From positions 48,042,870 through 48,106,869 of the forward strand of contig NC_088784.1 in assembly GCF_958450345.1 (NCBI RefSeq): DNA of 64,000 nucleotides, read 5' to 3'. The first letter of the stretch is position 1. Every line of letters starts with the position of its first letter. The translations under genes and the position numbers were made by a program. Below the pieces are notes generated by a model, which was not told the origin of the DNA, did no database searches, and saw only the letters and a list, made by a program, of their open reading frames with translations. Positions 1 to 11,875 of this stretch are shown here, one piece after another. The DNA comes from Calliphora vicina (lineage: Eukaryota > Arthropoda > Insecta > Diptera > Calliphoridae).

Positions 1-1381
1 AATACGCAATGCTTAAGTTCAGGTGGTATTAACGAGTCCATTAAACGGCACATCGTTTGTGGGGCGTTACAAAGCCCAAATGGCATGACCTTGAACTGAT
101 ATAGAGGCCTACCAGGGATTGTAAAAGCAGTGAGAGCCTTGGCTTGATCAGCTAGGCCGATCTGCCAATATGCGTCTTTCAGGTCTAGTTTTGAAATTAA
201 GTTAGCTTTGGGCAGTCTCGCAAATATACCTTCTATGCTGGGAAGCGGATAGGCATCTTTTTTGGTCACTTGGTTGACCTTCCTGGCATCTAGGCACAGG
301 CGAACTTTGTGTGGCTTGACTACTAACCGCATGGGGGAACTCCATGGTGATGATGATTCCTCGATCACTCCTAATGCCAGCATTCGATCTACTTCATCAT
401 ACATCAATCTCTCCACTGCTGGAGAGACTGGGTAGAATCGCTGTTTTATAGGCGAGGCATTTCCAACATCTATATCGTGTTCTATTAAACCGGTTCTTCC
501 TAAGCCGGTTTTTTCAAAGTTTGGAAATAAAGCTATGATAGCATCTAGCTGTGAATTTTGGCATGTAGTTAGGGGAAATTTGTGTTCATCTGACTCTAAG
601 TCAAATTTTTCTAAATCAACGGACAGGACTTCAGACAGTTGTTTCATATCGGACATTTCGGACGGACAGCTAATAATTGCAGATTCAAATAAATCTTGAG
701 CTAAGGCGAATAACCGCCAAAAGTCTAAACCTAAGATCAAATTATGACAAATGGACGGCACAATCCACAATTTTATTCTACGCACTTGATTTCTGAACAA
801 AACATCGACATCGAGATAACCTAAAACTTTTTGTAACTTTCCATCTGCCGTTTTCACATGAGAATTTACTTTTTTAAATTGTTCAAAATTCGAAAAATTT
901 TCTTGGGCAAGTTTACTACCAATGCAGCTTATATTAGCCCCAGTGTCTAAAAGACCAAGCTCGGAAAAATGTAAAAATTTAACGTTTGAGTAAAATCTTT
1001 TATCATCACTGTTTTTAATAACAGTAGACACTATATATTTGGATGTTAATTTTCGCATTTTAAAATATTTTCGCAATCGGGCTGTGGAACGCTTTGGTTT
1101 CATTTTCGCAACGACTGATACATTTGATACAGAAAATATGGAGTTACGTTTAGCAATGTACTCGTGCCATCGTTCATGATAAGGTCTTATTGGATACAAA
1201 ATCTTATCATCATATGAAGGTTGTAGATTTACTCGTTTTAAAATTTTGAAAGATTGTGAATTACAGTTACTTTCGTCTACAATATTTGTCAAATCCGGGT
1301 AATTTGTTAAATCTGAGGGGTTTGTCAATTCTGGGTTTTTCGTAAAATCAGGGTTGGTTGTCAAATTAATGGTATTTTTCG
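1..1381 (-). CDS. pol: Partial pol (protease and reverse transcriptase N-terminal part) of a Ty3/gypsy-type retroelement
   Basis: This is an open frame on the minus strand that runs off the left edge. I read it without a stop through the segments checked. It lies in the -1 frame relative to the end of gag, the usual arrangement for gag-pol frameshifting. In coding order it has a linker of 6-residue repeats, then an aspartic protease active site reading LLDTGANISCIG (DTG codons at 936-947) with a later ILGLDFW segment (the second protease signature). It then enters reverse transcriptase with SSPWSSPMRLV, LDLKDAYWQIGL (motif A, catalytic Asp) and FKVMPFGLCNAPQT. The YxDD box, RNase H and integrase would lie outside the window. 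The product would copy element RNA in cytoplasmic particles. The frame is open but its gag is broken, so this copy is unlikely to be autonomous. Confidence 0.85.
1284..1372 (-). repeat. 18-bp tandem repeat encoding a 6-residue linker repeat
   Basis: Five imperfect units start near 1286, 1304, 1322, 1340 and 1358, an exact 18-nt period. Read in the pol frame they give variants of (D/E)-(L/F)-T-(N/K)-P-x. They sit between the end of gag and the protease and probably form a flexible linker. Confidence 0.7.
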
Positions 1382-1384
1382 AGT

Positions 1385-4043
1385 TTATGGAAACATTTGC
1401 GGTTGTGGCTGAGTTGTTAAGTTTTTTGAATTGGAAGATTTTCTGGAACAGCATTTCTGGCACTGTGGCTTGTAAGTGCTTTTAGCGCCACATCCGTAAC
1501 AGAAAATTGTTCTAATGCTGAGGCAGTCTTGCCAATGATGGCCTAACTCATCACAGTTCCAACACTTCGAAATATTTGATTTCTGCTCTATAGCATCAAC
1601 AACATTTTCAACATTAGGTGTATTCGCAAAATCAGTAGTTTCTGAAAAATCGAGTTCAGCTACATTTCTTCTTGGGTAATTAGCAGTGAACATTTTAGTT
1701 TGAGCAGTTTTTCGAAAGAATTCATCATTCATCAAGTTTTCGCGCATTTGCACCAATTTTCTCAAATGAGCTATGGAGTAAATGGGAACATATAAAAGTT
1801 CATGGCGAATGTCTGGACGAAGATTTTTGGTTAAGATTTCGATTAGCTCATTTTCGGGAATAGGTTTATCTAACCGATCTAATATTGAGGATATTGCCTC
1901 GAAAAAGAAATCAAATGATTCACCTGTTCTCATTTTTCGGTTTCTGAGTTCTTCTCTTAAATCAAAATTGGACTTAAAGTCCTTATATTGGTACTTTATA
2001 GCAGCACAAAACTCGTTCCACTGGATGTTTTCCACTTGCTTGTGGTAACGCCAGTACCATTCACGGGCTTTTCCCGACAATAAAATATGCAAATTCTTAC
2101 AAATAACTGAAAAATCATTGCCGAAATTGTCAGCAGTTAGCGAACGAATTCGATACAAAAATTCTTCGACATTTAAGCCAATTTTGGATTACTGAAGTTA
2201 CTTTGTCTGATCGAATATTAAAATTATCTTGAAAATTAGAAACTGGTGATATAGGATTACGGTTGTTATTTTCCCTTGGAGGTGCTAAATTAGTTGGTTG
2301 TTGAGATGGTAAATTTGTATGAACAGAGGAGTGTGGTTGGGGATTATTAGAATTCCCTGAATTATTCGGAAATACATTTAAATTTTGTAAAATTCGAACT
2401 ACACTCGTTTCTATTATCTGAGTAAGTTGTATAGGATCAATACTAACATTGGTTTGGTGGTTAGCTATATTTCTTGTGGGAGTAAATGATTGGATATTTT
2501 CACTATACTCAGCTTGGGGATTATTTTGAATAAAATCTTGTGAAGAAGTAGCATTCTGATTAAATAGATTTTTGGTAACATTTCTTGTATGATATCGTTT
2601 TGCCATGGCTCCTCGACCTTTTCCGCGAGCATTAGCATTACTTTTTGAGCCAGGATTTTGACGAGAGTTATAATGATTAATAAATTTTTTCAGGTCTACA
2701 AGTTCGAATGCCTTGTGACAATCGGGACATTCAGTACTTTGGGAGTAGTGTTTATAAAAAACCGACTTTTTAAAAAACCGGTTTGTCGGTTAACCGAAAA
2801 TTGGCCTTTTTTAAAAAACCGGTTTTTCGGTTAACCGACATCGAAAAAACCGGTTAAACCGGTTAACCGTCAAATATGTGTAGAAAACATAAAATGCACA
2901 ATAAAGTATATATAGCTTTAAATTTTGTAATTTTTAGTAGTCAGGAATGGTTAATATTAAATAACTGTAAATATACAAAAGAGCTAAGTCGAATTATTTT
3001 GTAAAAATTTCAAAATTATTATCTCACTAAAATGGAATTGAGTATAAATATGTTACTAAATATATAATACTTGTTTTAATTATTGGTTTATTCATTAAAT
3101 TTCAACCAAAAAATGTAAATCACTTGTTTAATTCAATATTTGATAATTTGAAATTTATTATCAACTCTACTTTTGATATGAAACAGAAATTGTTACAAGT
3201 CCCAAAAAGGACTTATAAGATATAATCCCACTTCCTCTTAGCTGTGATTATTTGTCATTATAAGAAAAACTCCATTATCAGATTTGAAAAATATTTCAAA
3301 TAATGGATTTTAGAACGTTTTTCGTCTCTCCTGTAATATTTCTGAAAAGCTAACGAAATGATTAATAAATTAAAATTTTAGGAACAAAACACACTAATGA
3401 AGTCTAATTTATTGAAGAAAGGTATTTACATCGAATTCAATTGAACGTTTGGTAAGATCATCACTAAGTTTTTAATGAATCATTAGTAAGGTTTAGCCTA
3501 AACTTATAGAATTATGCGGAATTTAATTTTTAAATTTATTCTGAAAAAGTTTTTAAGTATACTCATCGTACTCTACTATTCAGAATCATTGTAATTCTTA
3601 AAAATATTAATCTAAAGAGGTTTGTATTGTAGATTAGCAGTTTAGGTTTCAAATCAGACCAATAATGTGCATACAATGAATATTAGAAATGCACAAAAAC
3701 GTGAGATTTATCAATTTTAGTCCCAAATTTTAAAAACCGGTTAACCGAGTGATAAAAACCGGATAAACCGGTTAACCGAAAATCAACATTTTAGATTAAC
3801 CGGTTCGCAAAAAACCGAGATTTCGAAGAAAAACCGGTTTTTCGGTTAACCGGTTAACCGGTTTATAAACACTATTTGGGAGAGATGATTCTCAATGCAT
3901 TCCTTATGAAATACATGATTACAATTCATAATAATGAGACATTCATGTGCTTCTAACATAGGTTCTTTACAAATGATACACTGAGCTTCAGTAAACCCAG
4001 ATGCAGATCCTAGGGGAGGAGGTGGAGTATGTTCCAAAGACAT
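1385..4043 (-). pseudogene. gag: Broken gag with an N-terminal RING-H2 finger, a retrotransposon capsid region and a CCHC zinc knuckle
   Basis: Minus strand. The likely start is the ATG at 4043, in the context gacaaaATG; an upstream in-frame ATG at 4070 has a poorer context. Residues 1-56 lie at 4043-3876 and hold the first part of a RING-H2 finger (C22, C25, C41, H43, H46, C49). The last CPDC pair lies at 2745 and below, on the far side of an inserted hAT element. Next come a glycine/arginine-rich stretch, a long Asn/Gln/Pro-rich low-complexity region, and a gag core with KAREWYWRYHKQV and FDLREELRNRKM, typical of insect Ty3/gypsy capsid regions. Near the end is a knuckle CWNCDELGHHWQDC (CX2CX4HX4C). 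A second knuckle-like segment, CYGCGAKSTYKPQC, lacks the His. Besides the insertion, a one-base frameshift lies near 2170-2195, where the frame ending at 2130 and the frame reading to 1385 overlap. The gene is therefore doubly disrupted. Confidence 0.8.
2746..3874. mobile_element. Non-autonomous hAT-type DNA transposon (MITE-like, 1129 bp)
   Basis: The ends are inverted: TAGTGTTTATAAA on the left and its complement TTTATAAACACTA on the right. The element is flanked by an exact 8-bp duplication TTTGGGAG at 2738-2745 and 3875-3882, the duplication length of the hAT superfamily. Both subterminal zones (about 2755-2870 and 3735-3866) are packed with AACCGG and CGGTTAACCG motifs on both strands. 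This resembles the subterminal transposase-binding clusters of hAT elements. I see no transposase frame. It inserted into the RING-finger part of gag. Confidence 0.85.
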
Positions 4044-4903
4044 TTTGTCAAAACAATTAAAAAAAAACAAATGCTGAGTAAACTTTCACGTTCTTGTTAG
4101 GTATCAAAACCAATATATTCAACAATTATCTTTAGAGCAAATTTTGAATTACAAATTCATATATTTGTGGTATAAAAACATATAAAAATTAATATTTTGG
4201 GAACTAATATAGGTTGTAATAATTCTACTTTTTGGTAGAAAAATAAATTGTTTTATTGAAAATAATATTTTCAGCGCAATTTGAAATTTTTCTTACATAC
4301 AAGATATATAAAAAATGTATGTATTTTTCTATGCAAAAATAGATAAATCAAATATTTATCACAAAGAATTGTTTTAAATTTAAATTCAGGTATTAATTTT
4401 CTTACGTATTTGATGTAAAAATGAATAGGATGAATAAGAAACTTATCAACAGAAAAATTTGATGTATAAAAAAAAAACATGACTATAGAGTTTATTTGGA
4501 ATTTAATGAAAATGGACAAACCAGTATGCAATTATTCATTTATTTCAAACAAATTAGGTGGATATAAAAATGCTTTCAGCGATATTTATATAAATTCCTT
4601 GTCTAATTTGGATACTGATGTTTAGTCGACAAAAAAATAAAAAAACAAACTTGTTAAAAAAAACTTTATACAGAAGAAAAAATTAAAGAATTGATATCAC
4701 CCATTTATGAAAAGGAACTTTTAGTGAATTATCGGTCGTTTTATTCGATCTTGTAAAACGTCAAATAAACGAAAATCCAGAAAATTATAAAGGTTTATTT
4801 CATAGATAACTTCTACCAATTTGTTAAATTTAACATCTGAAAAATAATGAAATTTACGAATGAAAATAGCTAGGGTTTTGGACCCATCAAGTGAATACTC
4901 TGG
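4044..4903 (-). other. 5' untranslated leader of the left retroelement
   Basis: About 860 bp lie between the primer-binding site and the gag start on the minus strand. The stretch is AT-rich. The only frames in it are short, unsupported and without recognisable motifs. Confidence 0.6.
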
Positions 4904-4921
4904 GCCCCACGTTGGGCGCCA
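4904..4921 (-). promoter_or_regulatory. Primer-binding site for tRNA-Lys (CUU)
   Basis: The minus strand reads TGGCGCCCAACGTGGGGC, the complement of the last 18 bases of the fly lysine tRNA with its CCA end, as I remember that tRNA. It lies four bases inside the LTR edge, as expected for minus-strand cDNA priming. Confidence 0.85.
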
Positions 4922-4925
4922 ATTA

Positions 4926-7416
4926 TGTAATGTACAAGTGGACAAACATTTCTACTTCTAGAGCATTGCTTAAAGTCAGGAGTAAACTTGACTTTTGGTG
5001 GAAGAATATATGCACAAGTTTTCTAATAAAAATAAAAGATTTTCAAGAGATATGTAGCTAAGACGATTGGGAGTTATTGATCTGCTAGCTAACAGTCTGC
5101 TTAGGGTGAGTTCTTGTCTGCTAATACCATTTTATCGCATATAACCTTACTTGTACTTGTATACACAATAATTTAAAACTCCCTTGCCTCTGTTATAGGG
5201 GAAAAACTAAATAAAAATCAAAACTAAATGATCAATACAAACTAAGTCAGAATAAAAAAAACTAAATCAGAAATAATCTAATCAAGAAAAATAAAATCAC
5301 AATCAAAACAAAAGCATAATTATAAAAAACATCAAATTTAATATTATACAAGTCAAAACTAATATAAATTAAACTGATGTACAAATCTGAAACTAATCAA
5401 AATATGAAAAAAAAAGTAATTTCTATTGTCACATCAAAATTGCTGATTATAGGGCACCCAAGATGGATTTTGGGGCCAACGCCTCTTAACCCTCCCTACC
5501 TAATGTTTCAGCGGCGCATATTTTGCTGAAACCCACAAATGATTTCATCCTACTTCATATTACATCCGTAAGAAAAAGTTTAAACTTTACATTTCCATTA
5601 TAATATTACAAAATTTATTCATTTCAAAATATTCATTTTGGTAAGGTTTTAATAAAACCGAAATACAAGAATTATTCAAATTATAGCTTAGAACTAGTCT
5701 ATGGTAATTACTGACAAAATCAGATTAAAAATTATTAAAAGATATTAACCTGACTTGTTTTGATTGGGACTACTTCCCATTTAAACAAATAACAATATAA
5801 TCATTCAACAATCTATAACAAAGTATAATAATAAGAAGCAAAAACAATACACAAAATGTTGCTACACATTTAAGAGACAATTAATTCTCTTTATGATCTT
5901 TTCATTAAGGTTGTTGTTGCTTCTGTTATTTATTTGTAAAAAATATGCAAACAAGATAGAAAATAAAAAAAAATGTTTGATCACTCACCAAACTTAATTG
6001 ATTACCATGATGTTAAATGTTGAGTATGATGTCTCGGAGGCCTCTTCGAACATTCGGCATACTAAACGACGTTATTAGGGATGTTAAATTTGTTGTTGCA
6101 TATTTTCTAGACAAGGTAAATTTATAGGTTATTAAAACTAATACTAATGAGAATATTTAACATACAGACCTTACTTATACATGTTTAGAATTAGGTTAAA
6201 TTCGAATTTTAATAGTTATACATTTGATAAGTTAAAATAAAGATTTTTAAATAGTTTTATGTTAGTTTTAGAACATATTTATAATTGTTGTAATTGGAAT
6301 TCACCAAATTACTTATTTTAGGTAATTCTTATGAAAATTGAAAAGGTTATTTAAAATATAGAATAATATAGAAAATTCTTTTAGACGTAGGTTAGCATGA
6401 ATATAATATTTTTAATTTAATCAGTTTATACTTAGATTGTAATTGCATGATGTTCGGATTTATTTAGACAACACTACGTTTCATCATCGGTGGTGAGGTT
6501 GTTCGGACAAAGTGGGTAGGTGATTAATACATGTCCATGTTTACCCGATGTTTAATTGTTCAGGTAGAGAATGCTGGTTTGGTTGAATTTGTCTATCGCT
6601 GTTGATACTAATTAAGTTCTTTGTTGCTTCTATGGGTTGTTTACGAACAATGATAACAAACATGACGTCACAAACTGAATGGAAGATTCCCAGTCAATTG
6701 CAATTTATTCAATCTTCTTTTCGGTGCCCTTTTATATACGTTTGAGATTTTTCTTAGACACAGTGGTGATCAAAATAAAGACTCGTTCTGGAAATAGTTT
6801 GTGCAGATTTCTAGCCAGGGATTCTTTGGGTATCTTCTCCTGATTTCAAGAATCAGCTTCTCCAACCACAAACGGAATTTAGAAATATATTCCCAGAATG
6901 TGTATGAAGGGATTTGGTGTGAGCAAATTAGTGAATCCAAAGTGAGGTTATGGAAATCGCGCGATATATATTAAAAACAAAATGGCTACCACGTGAGTTC
7001 GAAGAATGGAGAATTTCCTTTATCGGAAATCTAAAGTTGGTAGTTTAAACTATTCTTAAAACAATATAGCACTTTAAGCAATTTATGTTTCACGTTGCAC
7101 TATAATATTGTTTCACAAACTCACTTTAGTAATTTATATTTTATGATTTAGTTTTTGATACTTTACTGTAAGTGGTGTTTCTTGTTCAAAATCTCAAAGT
7201 AAAAAAAACGCAGTAAGCATGAGTGGTAAAAAACCAAGCGTTGATTGTATGGGTAATTATATTCAATCGATTACTAATACTCTATTAGTCGATATTCGAG
7301 TTGCTTTGTTGTAGTGTTACCCTATATGGCTATCATCGACTAACGTTTACACCATGCAATTATTAAAACGTTAACAATGTAAATAATGTATATACTTAAG
7401 CAAAACTAATGTAACA
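4926..7416 (-). mobile_element. Long LTR of the left retroelement (outer boundary uncertain)
   Basis: The PBS-proximal edge is clear: plus-strand TGTAATGTACAAG at 4926, that is TGTACATTACA at the sense 3' end. The same terminal 13 bases occur in the retroelement at the right end of the window. Other landmarks are shared with it in the same order, for example a 'cctacctaatgtttca' stretch near 5496 versus 'cctacctatgtttca' near 61045. The outer edge at 7416 (plus-strand AATGTAACA, sense TGTTACATT) is a guess. It rests on TG...CA ends and on the start of a different repeat at 7438. If right, the LTR is about 2.5 kb. No protein-coding content is recognisable. Confidence 0.55.
6729..6738 (-). promoter_or_regulatory. 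TATA-box candidate in the LTR
   Basis: The minus strand reads TATATAAAAG followed by GGCACCG, a good match to a TATA element in its usual GC-rich setting. It lies about 1.8 kb upstream of the PBS, so transcription of the leftward retroelement could start just after it. Confidence 0.4.
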
Positions 7417-7437
7417 AATATCATTTAAAGAAATTTT

Positions 7438-8212
7438 AATATAAAAATACTAAATCTAATATATAAATTTTAACAATATCTAAATGTTTAATAAATGCAT
7501 CTTAAAATATATGTTAATACATGAAAATATTCTTGAGTAAAATAAAGTTTGGTAATGTTTTTTGAATAGATTTACCTCTGCAGAAAACAAAAGAAATGTA
7601 GGTTTTAGAGAAAAGGTCTATTTTTGCTGAAAAATTTTTTATATTTCAAATTTGATAAAATCGTACAATACAAGTACAGGTCGCAATTTTGAAGATATTT
7701 CGATCAAATTTGGTACATTTTACTTTTTCGGCCCAAGGACCAAGCCTATTGAAACTGGCTGAAATCGGTCCATTATTTCACCTAGCCCCCATACAAATGT
7801 CCCCTCGAAATTGGACTTTATCGGTCATAAATGTATAATTTATCTATGTATCTACACAAATTTCGCTCCAAATAAGTTTTATATATACAAAATTCATGTC
7901 ACCAAATTTTGTTACGATCGGTCAATAATTAGTCATAGCTCCCATATAGACCCGCTTCCGAAAATCACTTTAACGTGCATAAATCACTTAAAAATGTTGG
8001 TATACACACAAAATTCAACATAAATAACTTTCATATAGACATAAATTTTATGGTTATCGGTCCATAATTGATCATAGCTCCCATATAAGGCCCCTTCGAA
8101 AAATCACTCAAAAATATAAATTATTGATATTTTAAAAGAAAAATATTTTTACTCATTTACTTGGTGTAGGGTATTATATGGTCGGGCTTGACCGACCATA
8201 CTTTCTTACTTG
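7438..8212. repeat. Dispersed fly repeat, copy 1 (775 bp)
   Basis: This is non-coding. It carries three or more degenerate internal repeats about 140-155 bp apart, each centred on 'atcggtcNataattNNtcatagctcccatata' (near 7766, 7919 and 8060). It ends with a hairpin GGTCGGgcttgaCCGACC and the tail 'atactttcttacttg'. This copy lacks 13 bp (cacacgacctaat) that are present in copies 2 and 3. The family type is not certain to me. Confidence 0.75.
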
Positions 8213-9697
8213 TTTATATTTGGATTGCATGAGATTGTAGCTTTCTAACAAGGTATAACTTAAGTAGCTAGCATAAATAGTGACCGATATATATGCAGGT
8301 ATATCGGAAATTTTTCGAAAAATGTCCCAAAATTACCCCAGTTTTTAACGACTTCATATAAATCGCAATTTTAAAAGGCCATAAAGAGCTAGGAAGCTAA
8401 TTATTTTTAAATTTGGATTGCATGAGATTGTAGCTTTCTAACAAGGTATAACTTAAGTACCTAGCATAAATAGTACCCGATATATATGCGGGTATATTGG
8501 ACATTTTCCGCAAAATGTCCCAAAATTACCCCAGTTTTTAACGACTTCATATAAATCGCAATTCTAAAGGCCCCTAAAGAGCTAGGAAGCTAATTATTTT
8601 TAAATTTGGATTGCATGAGATTGTAGCTTTCTAACAAGGTATAATTTAAGTAGCTAGCATAAATAGTACCCGATATATATGCGGGTATATCAGACATTTT
8701 TCGAAAAATGTCCCAAAATTACCCCAGTTTTTAACGACTTCATATAAATCGCAATTCTAAAGGCCGCTCAAGAGCTAGGAAACTCATTTTTTTATATTTG
8801 GATTGTATGAGATTGTAGCTTTCTAACAAGGTATAACTTAAGTAGCTAGCATAAATAGTGCCCGATATATATGCAGGTATATCGGAAATTTTTCGAAAAA
8901 TGTCCCAAAATTACCCCAGTTTTTATATTTGGATTGCATGAGATTGTAGCTTTCTAACAAGGTATAACTTAAGTAGCTAGCATAAACAGTACCCGATATA
9001 TATGCGGGTATATCGGACATTTTTCGAAAAATGTCACAAAATTACCCCAGTTTTTAACGACTTCATATAAATCGCAATTCTAAAGGCCGCTAAAGAGCTA
9101 GGAAACTCATTTTTTATATTTGGATTGCATGAGATTGTAGCTTTCTAACAAGGTATAACTTAAGTAGCTAGCATAAATAGTGACCGATATATACGCAGGT
9201 ATATCGGAAATTTTTCGAAAAATGTCCCAAAATTACCCCAGCTTTTAACGACTTCATATAAATCGCAATTCTAAAGGCCCCTAAAGAGCTAGGAAGCTAA
9301 TTATTTTTAAATTTGGATTGCATGAGATCGTAGCTTTCTAACAAGGTATAACTTAAGTAGCTAGCATAAATAGTGACCGATATATATGCGGGTATATCGG
9401 ACATTTTTCGCAAAATGTCCCAAAATTACCCCAGTTTTTAACGACTTCATATAAATCGCAATTTTAAAAGGCCCTAAAGAGCTAAGAATTGCATGAGATT
9501 GTAGCTTTCTAACAAGGTATAACTTAAGTAGCTAGCATAAACAGTACCCGATATATATGCGGGTATATCGGACATTTTTCGAAAAATGTCACAAAATTAC
9601 CCCAGTTTTTAACGAATTCATATAAATCGCAATTCTAAAGGCCGCTAAAGAGCTAGGAAACTCATTTTTTATATTTAGATTGCATGAGATTGTAGCT
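8213..9697. repeat. Satellite monomers, first block
   Basis: About eight monomers. Successive 'ggattgcatg' starts at 8222, 8415 and 8608 define the 193-bp full unit. One monomer near 8925 is shortened by the junction 'cccagtttttatatttggatt', and one near 9485 by 'gagctaagaattgcatg'. The block ends abruptly at 'gattgtagct', where copy 2 of the dispersed repeat begins. Confidence 0.9.
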
Positions 9698-10485
9698 AAT
9701 ATAAAAATACTAAATCTAATATATAAATTTTAACAATATCTAAATGTTTAATAAATGCATCTTAAAATATATGTTAATACATGAAAATATTCTTGAGTAA
9801 AATAAAGTTTGGTAATGTTTTTTGAATAGATTTACCTCTGCAGAAAACAAAAGAAATGTAGGTTTTAGAGAAAAGGTCTATTTTTGCTGAAAAATTTTTT
9901 ATATTTCAAATTTGATAAAATCGTACAATACAAGTACAGGTCGCAATTTTGAAGATATTTCGATCAAATTTGGTACATTTTACTTTTTCGGCCCAAGGAC
10001 CAAGCCTATTGAAACTGGCTGAAATCGGTCCATTATTTCACCTAGCCCCCATACAAATGTCCCCTCGAAATTGGACTTTATCGGTCATAAATGTATAATT
10101 TATCTATGTATCTACACAAATTTCGCTCCAAATAAGTTTTATATATACAAAATTCATGTCACCAAATTTTGTTACGATCGGTCAATAATTAGTCATAGCT
10201 CCCATATAGACCCGCTTCCGAAAATCACTATAACGTGCATAAATCACTTAAAAATGTTGGTATACACACAAAATTCAACATAAATAACTTTCATATAGAC
10301 ATAAATCACACGACCTAATTTTATGGTTATCGGTCCATAATTGATCATAGCTCCCATATAAGGCCCCTTCGAAAAATCACTCAAAAATATAAATTATTGA
10401 TATTTTAAAAGAAAAATATTTTTACTCATTTACTTGGTGTAGGGTATTATATGGTCGGGCTTGACCGACCATACTTTCTTACTTG
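9698..10485. repeat. Dispersed fly repeat, copy 2 (788 bp)
   Basis: Nearly identical to the copy at 7438 but with 13 extra bases. The left junction 'gattgtagct/aatataaaaatac' is identical to that of copy 3, so copies 2 and 3 were multiplied together with neighbouring satellite. Confidence 0.85.
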
Positions 10486-11087
10486 TTTATATTTGGATTG
10501 CATGAGATTGTAGCTTTCTAACAAGGTATAACTTAAGTAGCTAGCATAAATAGTGACCGATATATATGCAGGTATATCGGAAATTTTTCGAAAAATGTCC
10601 CAAAATTACCCCAGTTTTTAACGACTTCATATAAATCGCAATTTTAAAAGGCCATAAAGAGCTAGGAAGCTAATTATTTTTAAATTTGGATTGCATGAGA
10701 TTGTAGCTTTCTAACAAGGTATAATTTAAGTAGCTAGCATAAATAGTACCCGATATATATGCGGGTATATCAGACATTTTTCGAAAAATGTCCCAAAATT
10801 ACCCCAGTTTTTAACGACTTCATATAAATCGCAATTCTAAAGGCCGCTCAAGAGCTAGGAAACTCATTTTTTTAAATTTGGATTGTATGAGATTGTAGCT
10901 TTCTAACAAGGTATAACTTAAGTAGCTAGCATAAATAGTACCCGATATATATGCGGGTATATCAGACATTTTTCGAAAAATGTATATTACCCCAGTTTTT
11001 AACGACTTCATATAAATCGCAATTCTAAAGGCCGCTAAAGAGCTAGGAAACTCATTTTTTATATTTAGATTGCATGAGATTGTAGCT
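10486..11087. repeat. Satellite monomers, second block
   Basis: About three monomers, closely resembling parts of the block at 8213-9697. One lacks the 'ccaaaat' stretch near 10982. Confidence 0.9.
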
Positions 11088-11875
11088 AATATAAAAATAC
11101 TAAATCTAATATATAAATTTTAACAATATCTAAATGTTTAATAAATGCATCTTAAAATATATGTTAATACATGAAAATATTCTTGAGTAAAATAAAGTTT
11201 GGTAATGTTTTTTGAATAGATTTACCTCTGCAGAAAACAAAAGAAATGTAGGTTTTAGAGAAAAGGTCTATTTTTGCTGAAAAATTTTTTATATTTCAAA
11301 TTTGATAAAATCGTACAATACAAGTACAGGTCGCAATTTTGAAGATATTTCGATCAAATTTGGTACATTTTACTTTTTCGGCCCAAGGACCAAGCCTATT
11401 GAAACTGGCTGAAATCGGTCCATTATTTCACCTAGCCCCCATACAAATGTCCCCTCGAAATTGGACTTTATCGGTCATAAATGTATAATTTATCTATGTA
11501 TCTACACAAATTTCGCTCCAAATAAGTTTTATATATACAAAATTCATGTCACCAAATTTTGTTACGATCGGTCAATAATTAGTCATAGCTCCCATATAGA
11601 CCCGCTTCCGAAAATCACTTTAACGTGCATAAATCACTTAAAAATGTTGGTATACACACAAAATTCAACATAAATAACTTTCATATAGACATAAATCACA
11701 CGACCTAATTTTATGGTTATCGGTCCATAATTGATCATAGCTCCCATATAAGGCCCCTTCGAAAAATCACTCAAAAATATAAATTATTGATATTTTAAAA
11801 GAAAAATATTTTTACTCATTTACTTGGTGTAGGGTATTATATGGTCGGGCTTGACCGACCATACTTTCTTACTTG
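11088..11875. repeat. Dispersed fly repeat, copy 3 (788 bp)
   Basis: Almost identical to copy 2, which starts 1390 bp to the left. The same terminal hairpin and 'acttg' end are followed by satellite. Confidence 0.85.

Noticed and set aside
1782..2048. Plus-strand frame of 88 codons opposite gag
   Set aside because: Shadow of the gag core, which has clear family motifs on the minus strand.
4271..4945. Minus-strand frames of 86 and 74 codons between gag and the LTR
   Set aside because: They lie in the untranslated leader and across the PBS, with low-complexity AT-rich composition and no motifs.
6761..6777. CAGTGGTGATCAAAATA resembling the Tc1 terminal repeat
   Set aside because: No TA duplication on the left (acacagtgg), no matching right end and no transposase sequence nearby. 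Similarity of this length may be chance.
7811..11673. 70-codon plus-strand frame present three times (MDFIGHKCII...)
   Set aside because: It lies inside the dispersed repeat and is repeated because that block was duplicated. It matches no known protein pattern, and the repeat is otherwise non-coding.
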